The notes beneath the pieces were generated by a model that was given only the letters and a program-made list of their open reading frames with translations, had not been told where the DNA came from and made no database searches. Shown here one piece after another: positions 29,013-57,210 of a stretch of 64,000 bases of DNA. The position numbers and the translations under genes were made by a program. This DNA comes from Lates calcarifer (lineage: Eukaryota > Chordata > Actinopteri > Centropomidae). How positions within the stretch are numbered: position 1 is the first letter of the stretch; every line of letters starts with the position of its first letter. The stretch spans positions 16,554,813 through 16,618,812 of the forward strand of contig NC_066833.1 in assembly GCF_001640805.2 (NCBI RefSeq), given 5' to 3'.

Positions 29013-29925
29013 CGCGCACTGTTTCTAAACCCCGCTTTTGTACAAACACGGTTTTTGCTTTTAGAGTCACAAAATATCACCCTAACAGTGATCAACCCAT
29101 GGATGTACTTAAACTGTAACGAAGGTTTAGAAAAGTCCGGGCAGTTATTTGTGCAAAAATTGCTGCGTTTAGTCAGCAGCGACCAGCTGTATCAGATTAG
29201 GTGAGTGAAATCAGCGTACTAAATTTCTCCTTTCCTTTCCGAAGGCTTTGATATCATCGTAGCGGTTCCAGGTATTATGTTCATGACACATAAGGAACAC
29301 AATGTAGGCTACAAAGTTGTTAATAAGCATAATAGGGCACTGAGTGCAAGTGAAACCTAAAACTGGAACAGTGATGACACTATGCGGACAACCGAGGTAA
29401 TGACCAGGACTTAATGCAATGGAAAACTCACATATAAGTATGTAGACAAACGTGTATTGTGGGTTCATGTTTACTAACATTGTTGAAAATGTAGGATGTG
29501 TTCGCCAGTTTCTGTCTTTATTAATAATAATGAATAAACTAGTATCGTTTTCACACTACCAGTGACACTTGTGATGAAGACACGTGATGTGCACAGTACA
29601 TTTCCCTTTTGTAGGTAGACCTGAACAGTATTTTCTAGGTTAAGATAATAGATTGAAACATTTGCATCTACAAAATGACACAGGTTTTGAATTAACAGAT
29701 TTATTAATGTACAAGAGATTCAGAAGCATTGTAGCTTTAACATACTACAAAACTTAAGGAATCATATCTTCCGTCGTCTTGTATTCTTGTCAGGCAGAAT
29801 GATAATAGTGTGAAGAACCAAACCAGCATTGCTATAGGACAGTGGTTTAAAAACAAGTTACAGATGTTACTCTTCACATATGTATAAATCATTCCCGGAC
29901 AGTCAGCATTGATCTTTGTCCTGTT

Positions 29926-32900
29926 TCACTTGTTGGTGAAGTACTTTGAATAAGTCTTGTTGTACATAATCTGATTGTCTACTCTGACAACACTCCGCAG
30001 ATTTTGCCAAAACCAAGCCTCTGCAGCTGCTGCTCTCGGCCACTCTACAACACTTTTCTCACACAGCCTCCTCCTCAGACGGAGGAAGTGAGAGTGCTGT
30101 AGGACGGGCTCTAGCATCAGCAGCACAATCACATCCACATTTTCATCCAGCAGTCTTTGATGGGCCAGATACATTGCTAGCTTGAAAACCCCAGTCTTAA
30201 CGTAGCCCTCTGTTAAGACAAAAAGGGTTTTGCGACTGTATTGGATGCTCTGAGTGAGGTTGTCCACCAGGGGGACTCCTAGGGGCCAATCCCTCTCCTC
30301 CAGACATAAAGGGAGATGTGTCTCTCCTTCCTCTTCCAGTTTCACCCGCAGATTTTTCATCACCCACTCAGAGACATGTGGATCTCTGGTGTCATAAGTC
30401 ACAAAGACATCATAAACACTCTCTGGTGAGTTCAAGGATCTGTATCCCTTTAACCTAGCTTTCATAAAGTGTACGACATATGAAGCATCCCAGTAAAATA
30501 AGTGAGCAACAGTTGTCACAAACATAAAAGCAAAAATAAAGGAAGTGATAAGAATGTAGATCTGGAATGCCTGACTGTCATTAACACACTGGTTAATGTC
30601 AAAGTATATTAGTGCTCTACCCTTCTGGTTTTCTGGTGTGGCACATTTCACCTTAGTGGTCAGTCTCGGGATCTTTACATTACTATTTTCAATCCACAGA
30701 ATGAACTCAAATGAATAACAGGTACACTGGAATGGGTTTTGCTGCAAGAACAAAGTCTTAATCTGATTATTTGATATTGACAGGAGGGTAGATTGATTGA
30801 TTGTGGTCAGTTTATTGTTGCTAAGGCTAAGAGTTGTAAGGCTTTTCGGACCCTTTATAAATCCATCATCCAAGTGGAAAATGTGGTTATGACTCAGATC
30901 AAGGAAAGTCAAACTTTGGGTGATGTTTGAGTTTATACCTTTCACATGAGATAAAGAATTAAAACTCAGGTCTAAAATTTGAAGTTGATGAAAACACTTC
31001 AGTCTGTTCCATTTAAAATCAGTGAGGGAGTTACCGCTTATGCGTAGTTTGGTGAGATTATGTGGCAAACGTTCATAAACATTATCTGGAATCTTTGTTA
31101 TTCTGTTTTGGGATATATCTAAAATTGTCAGATTAGTAAGATTAGTAAAAAGCATCTCATATGAGCCATCTCTCTCTTTCCAAAGAGTCCCAAGATTATT
31201 ATCTGTAAACTGAAGTTCAGATAATGATTTGCTGTGCATCTGTTTTGTTGTTAAGATGGAAATTGCGTTATGACTCATATTCAGCACTCTCAGAGCAGGC
31301 AGATTTTTCATGAAATTCAAATTATGTGTTACCCCGTATGATTTGAAGTAGTGCGGATTATAACTGAGGTCTAGTACTTTTAGTTTCTGTAGTTCTATGA
31401 AGGCATTGTCATATGCAAGATCTATTTTATTGAATGACAGGTCCAGGTAGGTCAGATTAGGCAGTGAAGAAAACTCTGTGCCATTAAGTGCTGCCGAAAA
31501 TCCGTTTCCTGAGAGGTTGAGACATGCAATATTTCCATAGCCCTCAAATTGTTTTGGAGAAATGAAGAACAGATTATTTGAGCTGAGGATTAGCACTCGA
31601 CCAGAGTCAAAGCACTCTTGCTTGATAAGACTATGTGATACATCGTAAGCAAAGTCTGTATGTGGTTTTATGTAAGGTGAAATAGAAAGGTCCAAGCGCT
31701 GATGGAATCCATCACTCGGATTAGCGATACTTTTCACTGGACTGGGATATAGCCTGTTTTCTGCAAGGTATATCATTTTCAGCTGTTGGAATTTGCTGAA
31801 AATTTTGGAATCAGATTTAATAATGAAGTTAGTCCCTAAATTCAGCGCAGACAGATTCCGGAGCCCGTACAGAGGGCTGAGTGTGTCTTGTACAATAGTC
31901 TGGAACACCAAACCTTCCAAATGCAAAGTTCTCAGTGACTGGAGTTTTGCAAAGTTTTTTGAAAGATATAATGTTGTAGGGTAGAGCTTGAGAGCAAAGT
32001 TAAAAGAGAGATCAATCTTTTCTAGCTTGGTAACGTATGTTAGAAATTTAGCTTCTCCAGTAATTGCTTTTTGCAAGAAGTTAAATGACAGGAACAGTTG
32101 TTTAAGCTTATTCAACCTCTCAAACCAGGAAGCATTCAGGTAGGTCAATGAGTTTCCTCCCAGGTGCAGTGTCTCAAGCTGTGTTAGATTGTGAAATGCA
32201 TAAGGATGGATGCTAAGAGAAGTCTTTTGGCAAGGCACACAGGGATATGGAGCATTTTGACATCTTGGACAGTTCCCTTGTATTTTTAGGATTTTTAAAT
32301 TATGTAATCCATGGAAATCATCTTCAGATATGTAGGGTATTTTGTTAGAACCCAGCATTAACATTGTTAATGATGGAGGTAATCCTGTGGGAACACGGGT
32401 TAAGTTGTTAAAGGACAAATCCAGAGCCTCCAGTTTGGTCATAACTGCAAAACTGCCGTCCATAACAATCATAGTTCTCCAACACGGATTCCAGAAGTAG
32501 CAGTTTTTGGATAACCACAGTTTTTTCACATTTGTTAAGCCAGCAAATGAACTGTTATCCAACAATATAATCTTGTTATTGTTCAGCTCAAGGATTTCCA
32601 CACTGCGAGGGAGATTGCTGGGAGTTTCATTCAGACAATTGCCAGTCAGACTCAGATGATTCAGTTTTGTCAGATTTTTGAAAACATTTGCAACAATGTT
32701 CACTGCGTGGTTCTTGTTTGCCCAGCTGAGATCGAGTTTAGTCAGATTCCGCAAATTAGAAAATGACTTCACTGAAATATTTGTAATGTAATTTTCTGAT
32801 AAGTCAAGCTCAGTTGCATTGCTAGTTATGCCAGAAGGTACACTATCCAGATGACGCCCTCTACAGTCAAAAATGACCATAGAGGTATTATAGGAGGTCA

Positions 32901-32994
32901 CATCACAAGGGAACTGTGGTAGCATCCACTCAGGTTTACATGCAGCAGGCTGGATCTCATACTGGCAGTACAGACAGAACAGCAGCAAGTGCAT
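29926..32994 (-). CDS. tlr8: TLR8, endosomal RNA-sensing Toll-like receptor
   Basis: TLR8 senses single-stranded RNA breakdown products in endosomes and signals through MyD88. The frame gives 1022 residues from the chosen ATG: signal peptide opening MHLLLFCLYC, leucine-rich repeats with the Cys cluster GNCPRCQNAPYPCVPC, a C-terminal LRR cap, a membrane segment at about 810-835 and a TIR domain from about 861. The frame is open to an ATG at 33069, but a good acceptor (TTATCTACAG, ending 33010) makes those codons intronic. A donor at 33415 may mark a 5' exon. In the TIR BB loop the family's Pro-Gly reads Leu-Gly (ERDWPLG, Leu codon 30282-30280). A poly(A) signal lies at 29705-29700. The TLR8 call follows from sequence and from position between TLR7 and beta-thymosin. 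Confidence 0.95.
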   Translation of the reverse strand: MHLLLFCLYCQYEIQPAACKPEWMLPQFPCDVTSYNTSMVIFDCRGRHLDSVPSGITSNATELDLSENYITNISVKSFSNLRNLTKLDLSWANKNHAVNIVANVFKNLTKLNHLSLTGNCLNETPSNLPRSVEILELNNNKIILLDNSSFAGLTNVKKLWLSKNCYFWNPCWRTMIVMDGSFAVMTKLEALDLSFNNLTRVPTGLPPSLTMLMLGSNKIPYISEDDFHGLHNLKILKIQGNCPRCQNAPYPCVPCQKTSLSIHPYAFHNLTQLETLHLGGNSLTYLNASWFERLNKLKQLFLSFNFLQKAITGEAKFLTYVTKLEKIDLSFNFALKLYPTTLYLSKNFAKLQSLRTLHLEGLVFQTIVQDTLSPLYGLRNLSALNLGTNFIIKSDSKIFSKFQQLKMIYLAENRLYPSPVKSIANPSDGFHQRLDLSISPYIKPHTDFAYDVSHSLIKQECFDSGRVLILSSNNLFFISPKQFEGYGNIACLNLSGNGFSAALNGTEFSSLPNLTYLDLSFNKIDLAYDNAFIELQKLKVLDLSYNPHYFKSYGVTHNLNFMKNLPALRVLNMSHNAISILTTKQMHSKSLSELQFTDNNLGTLWKERDGSYEMLFTNLTNLTILDISQNRITKIPDNVYERLPHNLTKLRISGNSLTDFKWNRLKCFHQLQILDLSFNSLSHVKGINSNITQSLTFLDLSHNHIFHLDDGFIKGPKSLTTLSLSNNKLTTINQSTLLSISNNQIKTLFLQQNPFQCTCYSFEFILWIENSNVKIPRLTTKVKCATPENQKGRALIYFDINQCVNDSQAFQIYILITSFIFAFMFVTTVAHLFYWDASYVVHFMKARLKGYRSLNSPESVYDVFVTYDTRDPHVSEWVMKNLRVKLEEEGETHLPLCLEERDWPLGVPLVDNLTQSIQYSRKTLFVLTEGYVKTGVFKLAMYLAHQRLLDENVDVIVLLMLEPVLQHSHFLRLRRRLCEKSVVEWPRAAAAEAWFWQNLRSVVRVDNQIMYNKTYSKYFTNK

Positions 32995-33080
32995 CCAACA
33001 TGTGATGGTCTGTAGATAAACAATAAAACTAGTCAAAAGAAGTAACCTGTAATACCATAATGCATACATTTTGTGTTATG

Positions 33081-33335
33081 TTAAAGGATAGGTTCATATT
33101 TTCTCTTGTCTGAAAGTAATACTCAGATGTCCATATGAACCTTGAAACAGTTTTTGCATGCTGCAATCATCCCCTCTGTTCCTCCTGGACATTAAGAGAT
33201 CTCTTTCTAGTGTTTCTAAAGTTACAGTCTGAACAGTATGCACAGGTGGAATAATTACAGCAAAACCAGTTTCAATTTTCATATGTGCACTTTATTCATA
33301 TATGTGTGCGACTTTTTTGTGAACATATCCTTTAA
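33081..33335. mobile_element. short inverted-repeat element (MITE-like) in the TLR8 5' intron
   Basis: The left end TTAAAGGATAGGTTCA and the right end GTGAACATATCCTTTAA are inverted copies with one mismatch. Both ends carry TTAA, as in piggyBac-type insertions. There is no coding capacity. It lies between the putative TLR8 5' exon donor (33415) and the coding-exon acceptor (33010). Confidence 0.75.
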
Positions 33336-33414
33336 GTATTTTAAATTTTCTCCTCAGAATGGCACCACCAGTATCCAGCAGGTGGCAGTAGTCTCTACAT
33401 GAAATAACACTTAC

Positions 33415-33431
33415 CTGGAATAGCTGCTCAT
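33415..33431 (-). other. candidate TLR8 5' exon end with an upstream ATG
   Basis: The minus strand reads ATGAGCAGCTATTCCAG followed by the strong donor GTAAGT. Spliced to the acceptor ending at 33010, its ATG would be out of frame with the receptor and so would be an overlapping upstream ORF, not the receptor start. Use of this exon is not shown. Confidence 0.4.
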
Positions 33432-33832
33432 GCCGTTTTGTCAGAGTTACAAATTACATTAACCTCTTATAGAGAAACTATGTAGTGTTTGCTGAACAAA
33501 GACTGTTTAATTATGGTCACACATGACCTTTGTCAGATAATGGTAAATTATAAAAAATACTGCAACAGCATTACAAAGAGAAAAGTTTTTAAGTGAGTGA
33601 ACACACTCAGTGACGTAAAATACACAAAAATATTTATCTGCTAACATTAGCTAACATTAGCCACTTCTGGCCATTCCAGACCAAGTAAAACTGTAACAGC
33701 AACCCCCCTGACTGTTCTGAACTAAGCACAGCTCATTAGTTCTTCTTTTTGTATTTATAAGTATTCACATATTATTTCTTCCTCCATAAGACACAGTCAC
33801 ACACATCCAGTTTCCCCTTTATTTCCCCGTAA

Positions 33833-33857
33833 ACACACACACACACACACACACACA
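33833..33857. repeat. AC microsatellite
   Basis: Twelve uninterrupted AC units between TLR8 and TLR7. Confidence 0.95.
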
Positions 33858-33954
33858 AGTTTATAATCACCAGTGCACTATCTAGAAATCAAAGGAAAGA
33901 ATAAGAGAATAAATATGATAGTGTATTTTTTTTCCCACACAATTGTGTGGAAAC

Positions 33955-33960
33955 TTTATT
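33955..33960 (-). terminator. candidate TLR7 poly(A) signal
   Basis: A minus-strand AATAAA about 710 bases past the TLR7 stop. The rest of the 1.2 kb between the two receptors (33.4-34.7 kb) shows no other gene. Confidence 0.35.
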
Positions 33961-34667
33961 GTGCTGTTTTTTTCAATGAATAATATGAACAATATAAATT
34001 CATGCAGAGTTAGTCCTAGTATTATCAAGTCATTTAAAGTTCTTAGGGAAAAAAAGAAAAGAAAAGAAAAAAAATCATTGATGGTACACACACAACCAAT
34101 TAAAGCCATAACACCTGCTGATTGTCTAGTGAATAAAATTTGGGTAGACACAACTATTTTCTGCTGTACATAGAGCAAGGCTTAAAAAAGTACAGAAACT
34201 CACCATTGTGCATGTATTATATTGATCCTTCATGTTCCTTGAAGTTCCTGCACTTGAAATCAAAAAATAAAATAGCCTACTTAATCTGTATTCTCTTAAT
34301 TTTCATATACAATATACATTTAAAAGGTCCCCCTGTTGCTGAAGTCAAACAAAGCAACAAATTGACAGCTTCACAGAACTACAGACACTACCGGACAGAA
34401 GTAGTGTTTGAAATGAAGAAGTACATCTGTTTCATTTCTCTCTTTCATGATTTGTTGGCAGTTTCAATTCTGATCCTCTGTGGAGTTGGCAGAGAGTGCC
34501 AGCCAGTTCCAGTAAATTCAAAATTAGCACATGATTGGTCATTGATATCACAATTATATCTTTAGCATACATTTAAATGGTGAGATATTCACACAGTGTA
34601 ATTCATGTACAGAAGTACATTCAGAACAATCTGAAAATAAGGAAGCCACTATTACAGTATATTGTAT

Positions 34668-37600
34668 TTACAGTGTCTCTTTGAAGAGATTACTGTATTG
34701 TTTGTGACCTTCAGTTGCTAATACATTTCTCAGGCTGAACCAGAAGTATGGCTGGGCTTGGGGGTTTGTTGGCCACTCCAGCACAGACCGCTTATAAAGT
34801 CTTTTTCGCAGTTTCAGGTACTTTGAATTGCTAGGTACTTTCTCCAGGAAGATCAGTACTATGACGTCATTTTTTTCATCCATTAGCCTTTGGTGGGCTA
34901 TGTAGAAAGCTGTCTTGAAGTTGCCACTTTTGATATATTTTTTGGTGAGAATGAACACGGTCCTTTTGCTCCTGTGGATGCTCTGGGAGAGGTTGTCGAT
35001 CAGGGGACATCCAGGGATCCAATCCCGTTCCTCTAGACATAGTCTAAGGCAGTGGTCTTCACGGTCCTCCAGATGAACACACATTTCCTTCATCACCCAC
35101 TCCGACACAGCAGGATCCTCTTTATCATATATGACAAATGCATCATAGACACAGCTCTGGGAGTATAGGCGGTTGTAGCCCTTGAGCTTGGCCCTGCAGA
35201 AGTGGTAGATGTACCAGACGTCCCACAGGAAGAGGTGGCTGGAGATGGACAGGGTGAGCAAGCTCAGGATGAGCGAAGTCATGAGGATGTAGAGGATGAT
35301 TGACAGGTAGTTGTGCTGGCAGGCCAGCAGGTCCACTGAGATTACAGGATGACCTTTTTGTGCGCCTGGTGCATCACAGGTCACATCTGTGGCCAGTCTG
35401 GGAATGGTAATGTTGGTTTTGTTGAGCCATGTTACAAACCAAGTGGCATTACAAGTGCACAGGAATTTGTTATTGTGCAGCAGCAGCTTTTTCATATTCT
35501 CATCAATATTATCTGGAATGCTTGATTTTTCAATATACTGTATATCATTAAAACTAAGATCCAGATATTTTAAGTTGTTGGCATCCGTGAGGAAATCTGG
35601 TGCTAGTTTTAGGATATGGTTTCTATGCAAAATTAGTTTTTTGAGAGATTTGGTACAGTTTGACAACTTCTCTGGAACAGTAGTTAAACTGTTTCCACTG
35701 AGATCTAAGATTTTCAAAGAATGTAGAAATTGCAGTTTTTCCCAATGAAAGGATTTTAGTTTGTTGTTTTTAATGTGGAGCTCAGACAGCTTGTCTGGCA
35801 AACTGCTGAACACTTCCTCTGGAATAAAATTGAGGTTGTTTTGAGAGATGTCAAGGAAAGTCAGATTAAATAATTTCTTGAAATAATTGAAATATCTGGT
35901 GTCCCCATCTCTCCACAGCACATCTAGCCGGTTATCTTTGAACTCTAACCTCTCTAGAGATTGACTCTCTAGCTCTGTGTTAGTGGAAGTAGAGATCTTG
36001 TTGTGGTTCATCAGTAGTATCTTGAGATTCTTTAAATTTCTAGTGAAATTAAGCATATGAGTCAACCCCTCAGATTCAAAATAATGGTTGTTGTTACTTA
36101 TATCCAGGATGACCAGACTTTTCAGCTCTTGAAATGCAGTGGAGTAGAGCAGGTCCAGGCGATTTGATGAGAAGTCCAGATATTTTAAATTAGTCAGATA
36201 GGTAAATTCAGAGCCGTTCAGACTTTGACTCATTAAATTTCCAGAGAGATTGAGGCATCTCAGCTCTCTGAGATTTAAAAATCTTGAATGCAAGAAGAAT
36301 ATGTTGTTTCTGCTTACATCCAGGGTTTTGCCAAACCGACTGCATTTTCTTTTTACAAAGGATGTGATAACTCCAAGTTCTTTGTCTTTGTATTTGCAGC
36401 TGCGTGCATACTCATCATATCTGAAGTAATGAATCTCTCTCACTTCCCTTTGGTACTGAGTTGCAGCTGACATTGGAGACCAGTCCAAGGGCTCTCGCCC
36501 AGAGAAACCAACAGTGTCTTGGCCATCAGAGGGGGAAGATATTTTGTTGTCAGACAGACTGATTATTTTAAAGCTTTTTAATTCCATCAGAATACTAAGG
36601 TTTGCCATTTTAATGAAGTTTGTACCCAGGTCTAAAACCTCCAGGTTTGGGAGAGGTTTTAAAGGATCAATACTCTCTGGTCTCAGCTGCTGAAACACAA
36701 AACCCTTTAGTCTCAGAATTTTAAGGGATCTGAGGGAGGAGAAACTGCGACTCAGTGTCAGTGTTTGAGGATACCGTTGAAGCTCATAGTTAAATGAAAG
36801 GTCCAGTTCTTCCAGTTTTCCTAGGAAATGTGGGAATCTGGTGTCTCCTATATCACTTGCCAAAAAGTTTGTAGAAAGATCAAGCACTTTCAGCTCTTTT
36901 GTGTTGGTAAACCACTCAGATTGTACAAATGTCAGAGAGTTGCTGTGCAAACGGAGTGTCTTTAGTTTTGTTAACATTTTAAAAGCCATTTTGCTGATTT
37001 TTAGTGGTGAATTATTTGGGCATGGGGTGCATGGGAAAGGGGCATTGTAACATCTAGGACAGTTTCCACTAATATCTAGAATCTCAAGATTAGTTAAACT
37101 TTTGAAATCCTCATTGGTGACATTTTGAATATTATTGTTGTAGAGATACAACTCTTTCAGACTTGTGGGTAGTTGAGGTGGGATAAAAGATAAGTTATTT
37201 GATTTAAGAGATAACAATGTCAAATTAATAAGCTGTGAAAATGTACCATTCTCTATACTGTAGGAGTTGTTACAGGGGTTACGATAATAGCAGTTTTGCC
37301 CAAGGTAAAGAAGCCCAACATTTCTGAGCTCAGAGAGGTTTGCTTTTGAAATATTGTAGATGTGATTCACTTCCAAACTCAGCAGGATCAGATTTGAAGG
37401 CAGGCCTTTAGGTATACTGATGAGCTGATTGCCATCCAAATACAGTGCTCGCAGACTCTTCAGGCTGGTGAAGGTGTTTTCCTCTATCGTCACACTCTGA
37501 GTGCACATGTGGTCTTTGGGGCCAATTTTGATGGGCACGCAGTTGCACCTCATGTCAATCTCTGTCAGGTTCTCCAGACCGTGGAAGGAGGAGGAGTTTA

Positions 37601-38142
37601 ATTCAGGAATGTGGTTGATGGTGAGCGTCAGATTGGTAGTGTCTCTGGGGATGCCGTAGGGGATTTCTTTGAGGCTTCTCTCAGTGCAGTCTACTTTCAC
37701 CACACTCCCGTTGTTCTCCTCACTAACATCACATGGCAGAGTTTTGGGGTAGGAAACATCAGCTGTCGATATGCAGCGGCAGCACCACAGGACCAGCAGA
37801 GCCACACACATCTGTACAGAAACACAGGCGGTTCTCTGAGAAATATGCGCAGGTGGAAAGTTAATACTACAATTATATTATTATGAAAACATACCCAGAT
37901 TACACATGATAAGCATTCAACAGGACATTAAGTATTAGTAATGAAGTTTTGAAAATGAGAGTAAGGAATATACAGCATGTTTTACTTCATGATACAACCA
38001 GCTAACATTTCATTTTCTACTTCTAGTAGTTTACAGCCCTTCTAATCAAATCTAACATGCCATGTCATGACATATGAATGCAGCTATGAAACTGTACAGT
38101 ATATTAATAAAGATGACTGATACTCACCAAGTGGTAGAGCAT
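34668..38142 (-). CDS. tlr7: TLR7, endosomal single-stranded-RNA Toll-like receptor
   Basis: TLR7 detects guanosine/uridine-rich single-stranded RNA in endosomes and signals through MyD88. The main exon (37811-34668) begins with ATG straight after the acceptor TTCTGTACAG. A small upstream exon (38142-38128) reads ATG CTC TAC CAC TTG then donor GTGAGT and joins in phase 0, giving a signal peptide starting MLYHLMCVALLVLW and 1052 residues in all. Order: LRR N-cap with CDV, leucine-rich repeats with GNCPRCYNAPFPCTPC, a Z-loop, LRR C-cap, a membrane segment at about 843-867, and TIR from about 894 with an intact BB loop (ERDWIPG) and box 3 (FWFSLRNVL). If the 5-codon exon is not used, translation starts at 37811. 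It lies upstream of TLR8 in the same orientation, as in human. Confidence 0.96.
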
Positions 38143-39884
38143 TTTTCACATTAGAGATTGTAAAGAGGTCCTGCTACGAGTGCTGTTGTCAAGTTGAGCA
38201 CTGAAAGAAGTGTAACATTGATGATCAGTTCTTAGGTTATGAGATGAAAGTAACAGGTGGCAGGGTTAGCCCAGTGTGTGTATAATTAACCAGCATCACT
38301 TCCCCATTGTCACAGACCACACACATCAAAATCTTCCTTCTTTTAATATGACTGTTTGATACAACACTGATTGCTGTCTGTTATAGTATAATAGGGCACA
38401 CATGGTAAGGTTGGTAAGGTTTCTATTTAGATGTTTTCTTAAGAATTGAAGGCTTAAGGATAATAGTCCTTTGCTCTTATAGTACATTATAATATCACAG
38501 CTGAAGGAGTTGTGGGTTATTCAATGGCTATTGCCAGGGGGGAAAAGAGTTTCATTTTTGAATCTCCTGCAGGGGAAAGTGAAACCCATTGGGTTCAGGT
38601 TTACCAGCTTATGTAGCAAATGTGCTATTCTGGCACCAGAGGGAATTGTCTTCTGCAATCTGTGGCTGCTTTGTGGCTGTACGGCTGAGCAACAATCACT
38701 CTCACTCTCATGATCTGGCTTGACAGTACGTTATGTATGTATGGGCCTTTATTTGAAAGAGCAAATGCAGGAATAAGTAGACTGGTCCACCACTTTGGTC
38801 CAGACTGAAATATCTAAAACATCAGTATGTCAGCATTCTCACATTAGCATTTAGCACAAAGCACCACCTAAATACAGCCTCACAAAGCAACTAGCATGGC
38901 TGTAAACCCTTGTTTTACTTAGATGCATGGGCAATCATGCAACATCTACTTGGCTACTCTTACACATAACACTGTGCAAACACTCTTTCCAGCCCCATAA
39001 ATGAAATGGGCCATCATCATCATTAATGCAAAAAGCATTACTACCACTCAGGCATGAGTAAATGGTAAAATAATGAATTATTAAACATAGTTATACAACT
39101 AAACATGGGTCAAGCAACTTCTATGTATGAATAATGCAATTTAGGAGCAAACATGTACAGTCTAGAAAAGTCACTCTTTCATGTTCTATTCTGTTTAAAT
39201 GCTTCAGAGATCATTGAAATGAGAAATAAAGATAAGATATTTGCATGTACTACTTACAAAATTAAATAAAAATGTGGCATTGTCTAAAAGGTTGGTAGTA
39301 AACAGACCTACACACAAGACCAGAGTGAAATAGACAAATAGATAAAAATCATTTGAGATAAGACTTTTTAAAAGTTTTAATCTTTTTAATGATGTTGACA
39401 AAAAAACAGGAAAGTACTCAGTGTTCATGTGTAAAGTATTCATTAAATCAAGGTGAATCCAGCAAATGAAAAAGTCATGTGTTATTTTTATTTGATCATA
39501 TCTTGTCCTGTGCAATGATTTGTCTACAGCTGTATATAGTGTATGCATTTCTCCAACATAATATATATTTTAACAACTTATAAACAAGGTACTAATAAGG
39601 TTGTAATAATCTACATGTTAAGCCCCTAATAAATCATTAAAATAATCCCTATTATGTAATATTAGATAATATATTTTAGAGGAAGGTTGTATGCTTCTTC
39701 ATAGAGGCCTTAATATAATCTATTTAAAACTTTTATGATTCATATAATTTTATTTTTACTTTACATAATAAAATATTGTATACACAAGGCAAGTTTTTTT
39801 TTCACAGCAGTTCACATTGGTTGTTAAACCCATGTCTCTTATGTATGGCTTTAAAATCAATAATCAAGACAAAATAACAACAGT
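38143..39884. other. interval between TLR7 and FRMPD4
   Basis: About 1.7 kb holding the TLR7 5' flank and FRMPD4 3' UTR. No coding sequence was recognised; PRPS2, which sits here in human, is absent. Minus-strand AATAAA motifs at 39889-39884 (overlapping the FRMPD4 stop) and 39754-39749 may end FRMPD4. Confidence 0.6.

Positions 39885-57210
<17,326 letters not shown>

Noticed and set aside
32995..33069. upstream ATG extending TLR8 to 1047 residues
   Set aside because: It lies upstream of a good acceptor (ending 33010), so these codons are probably intronic.
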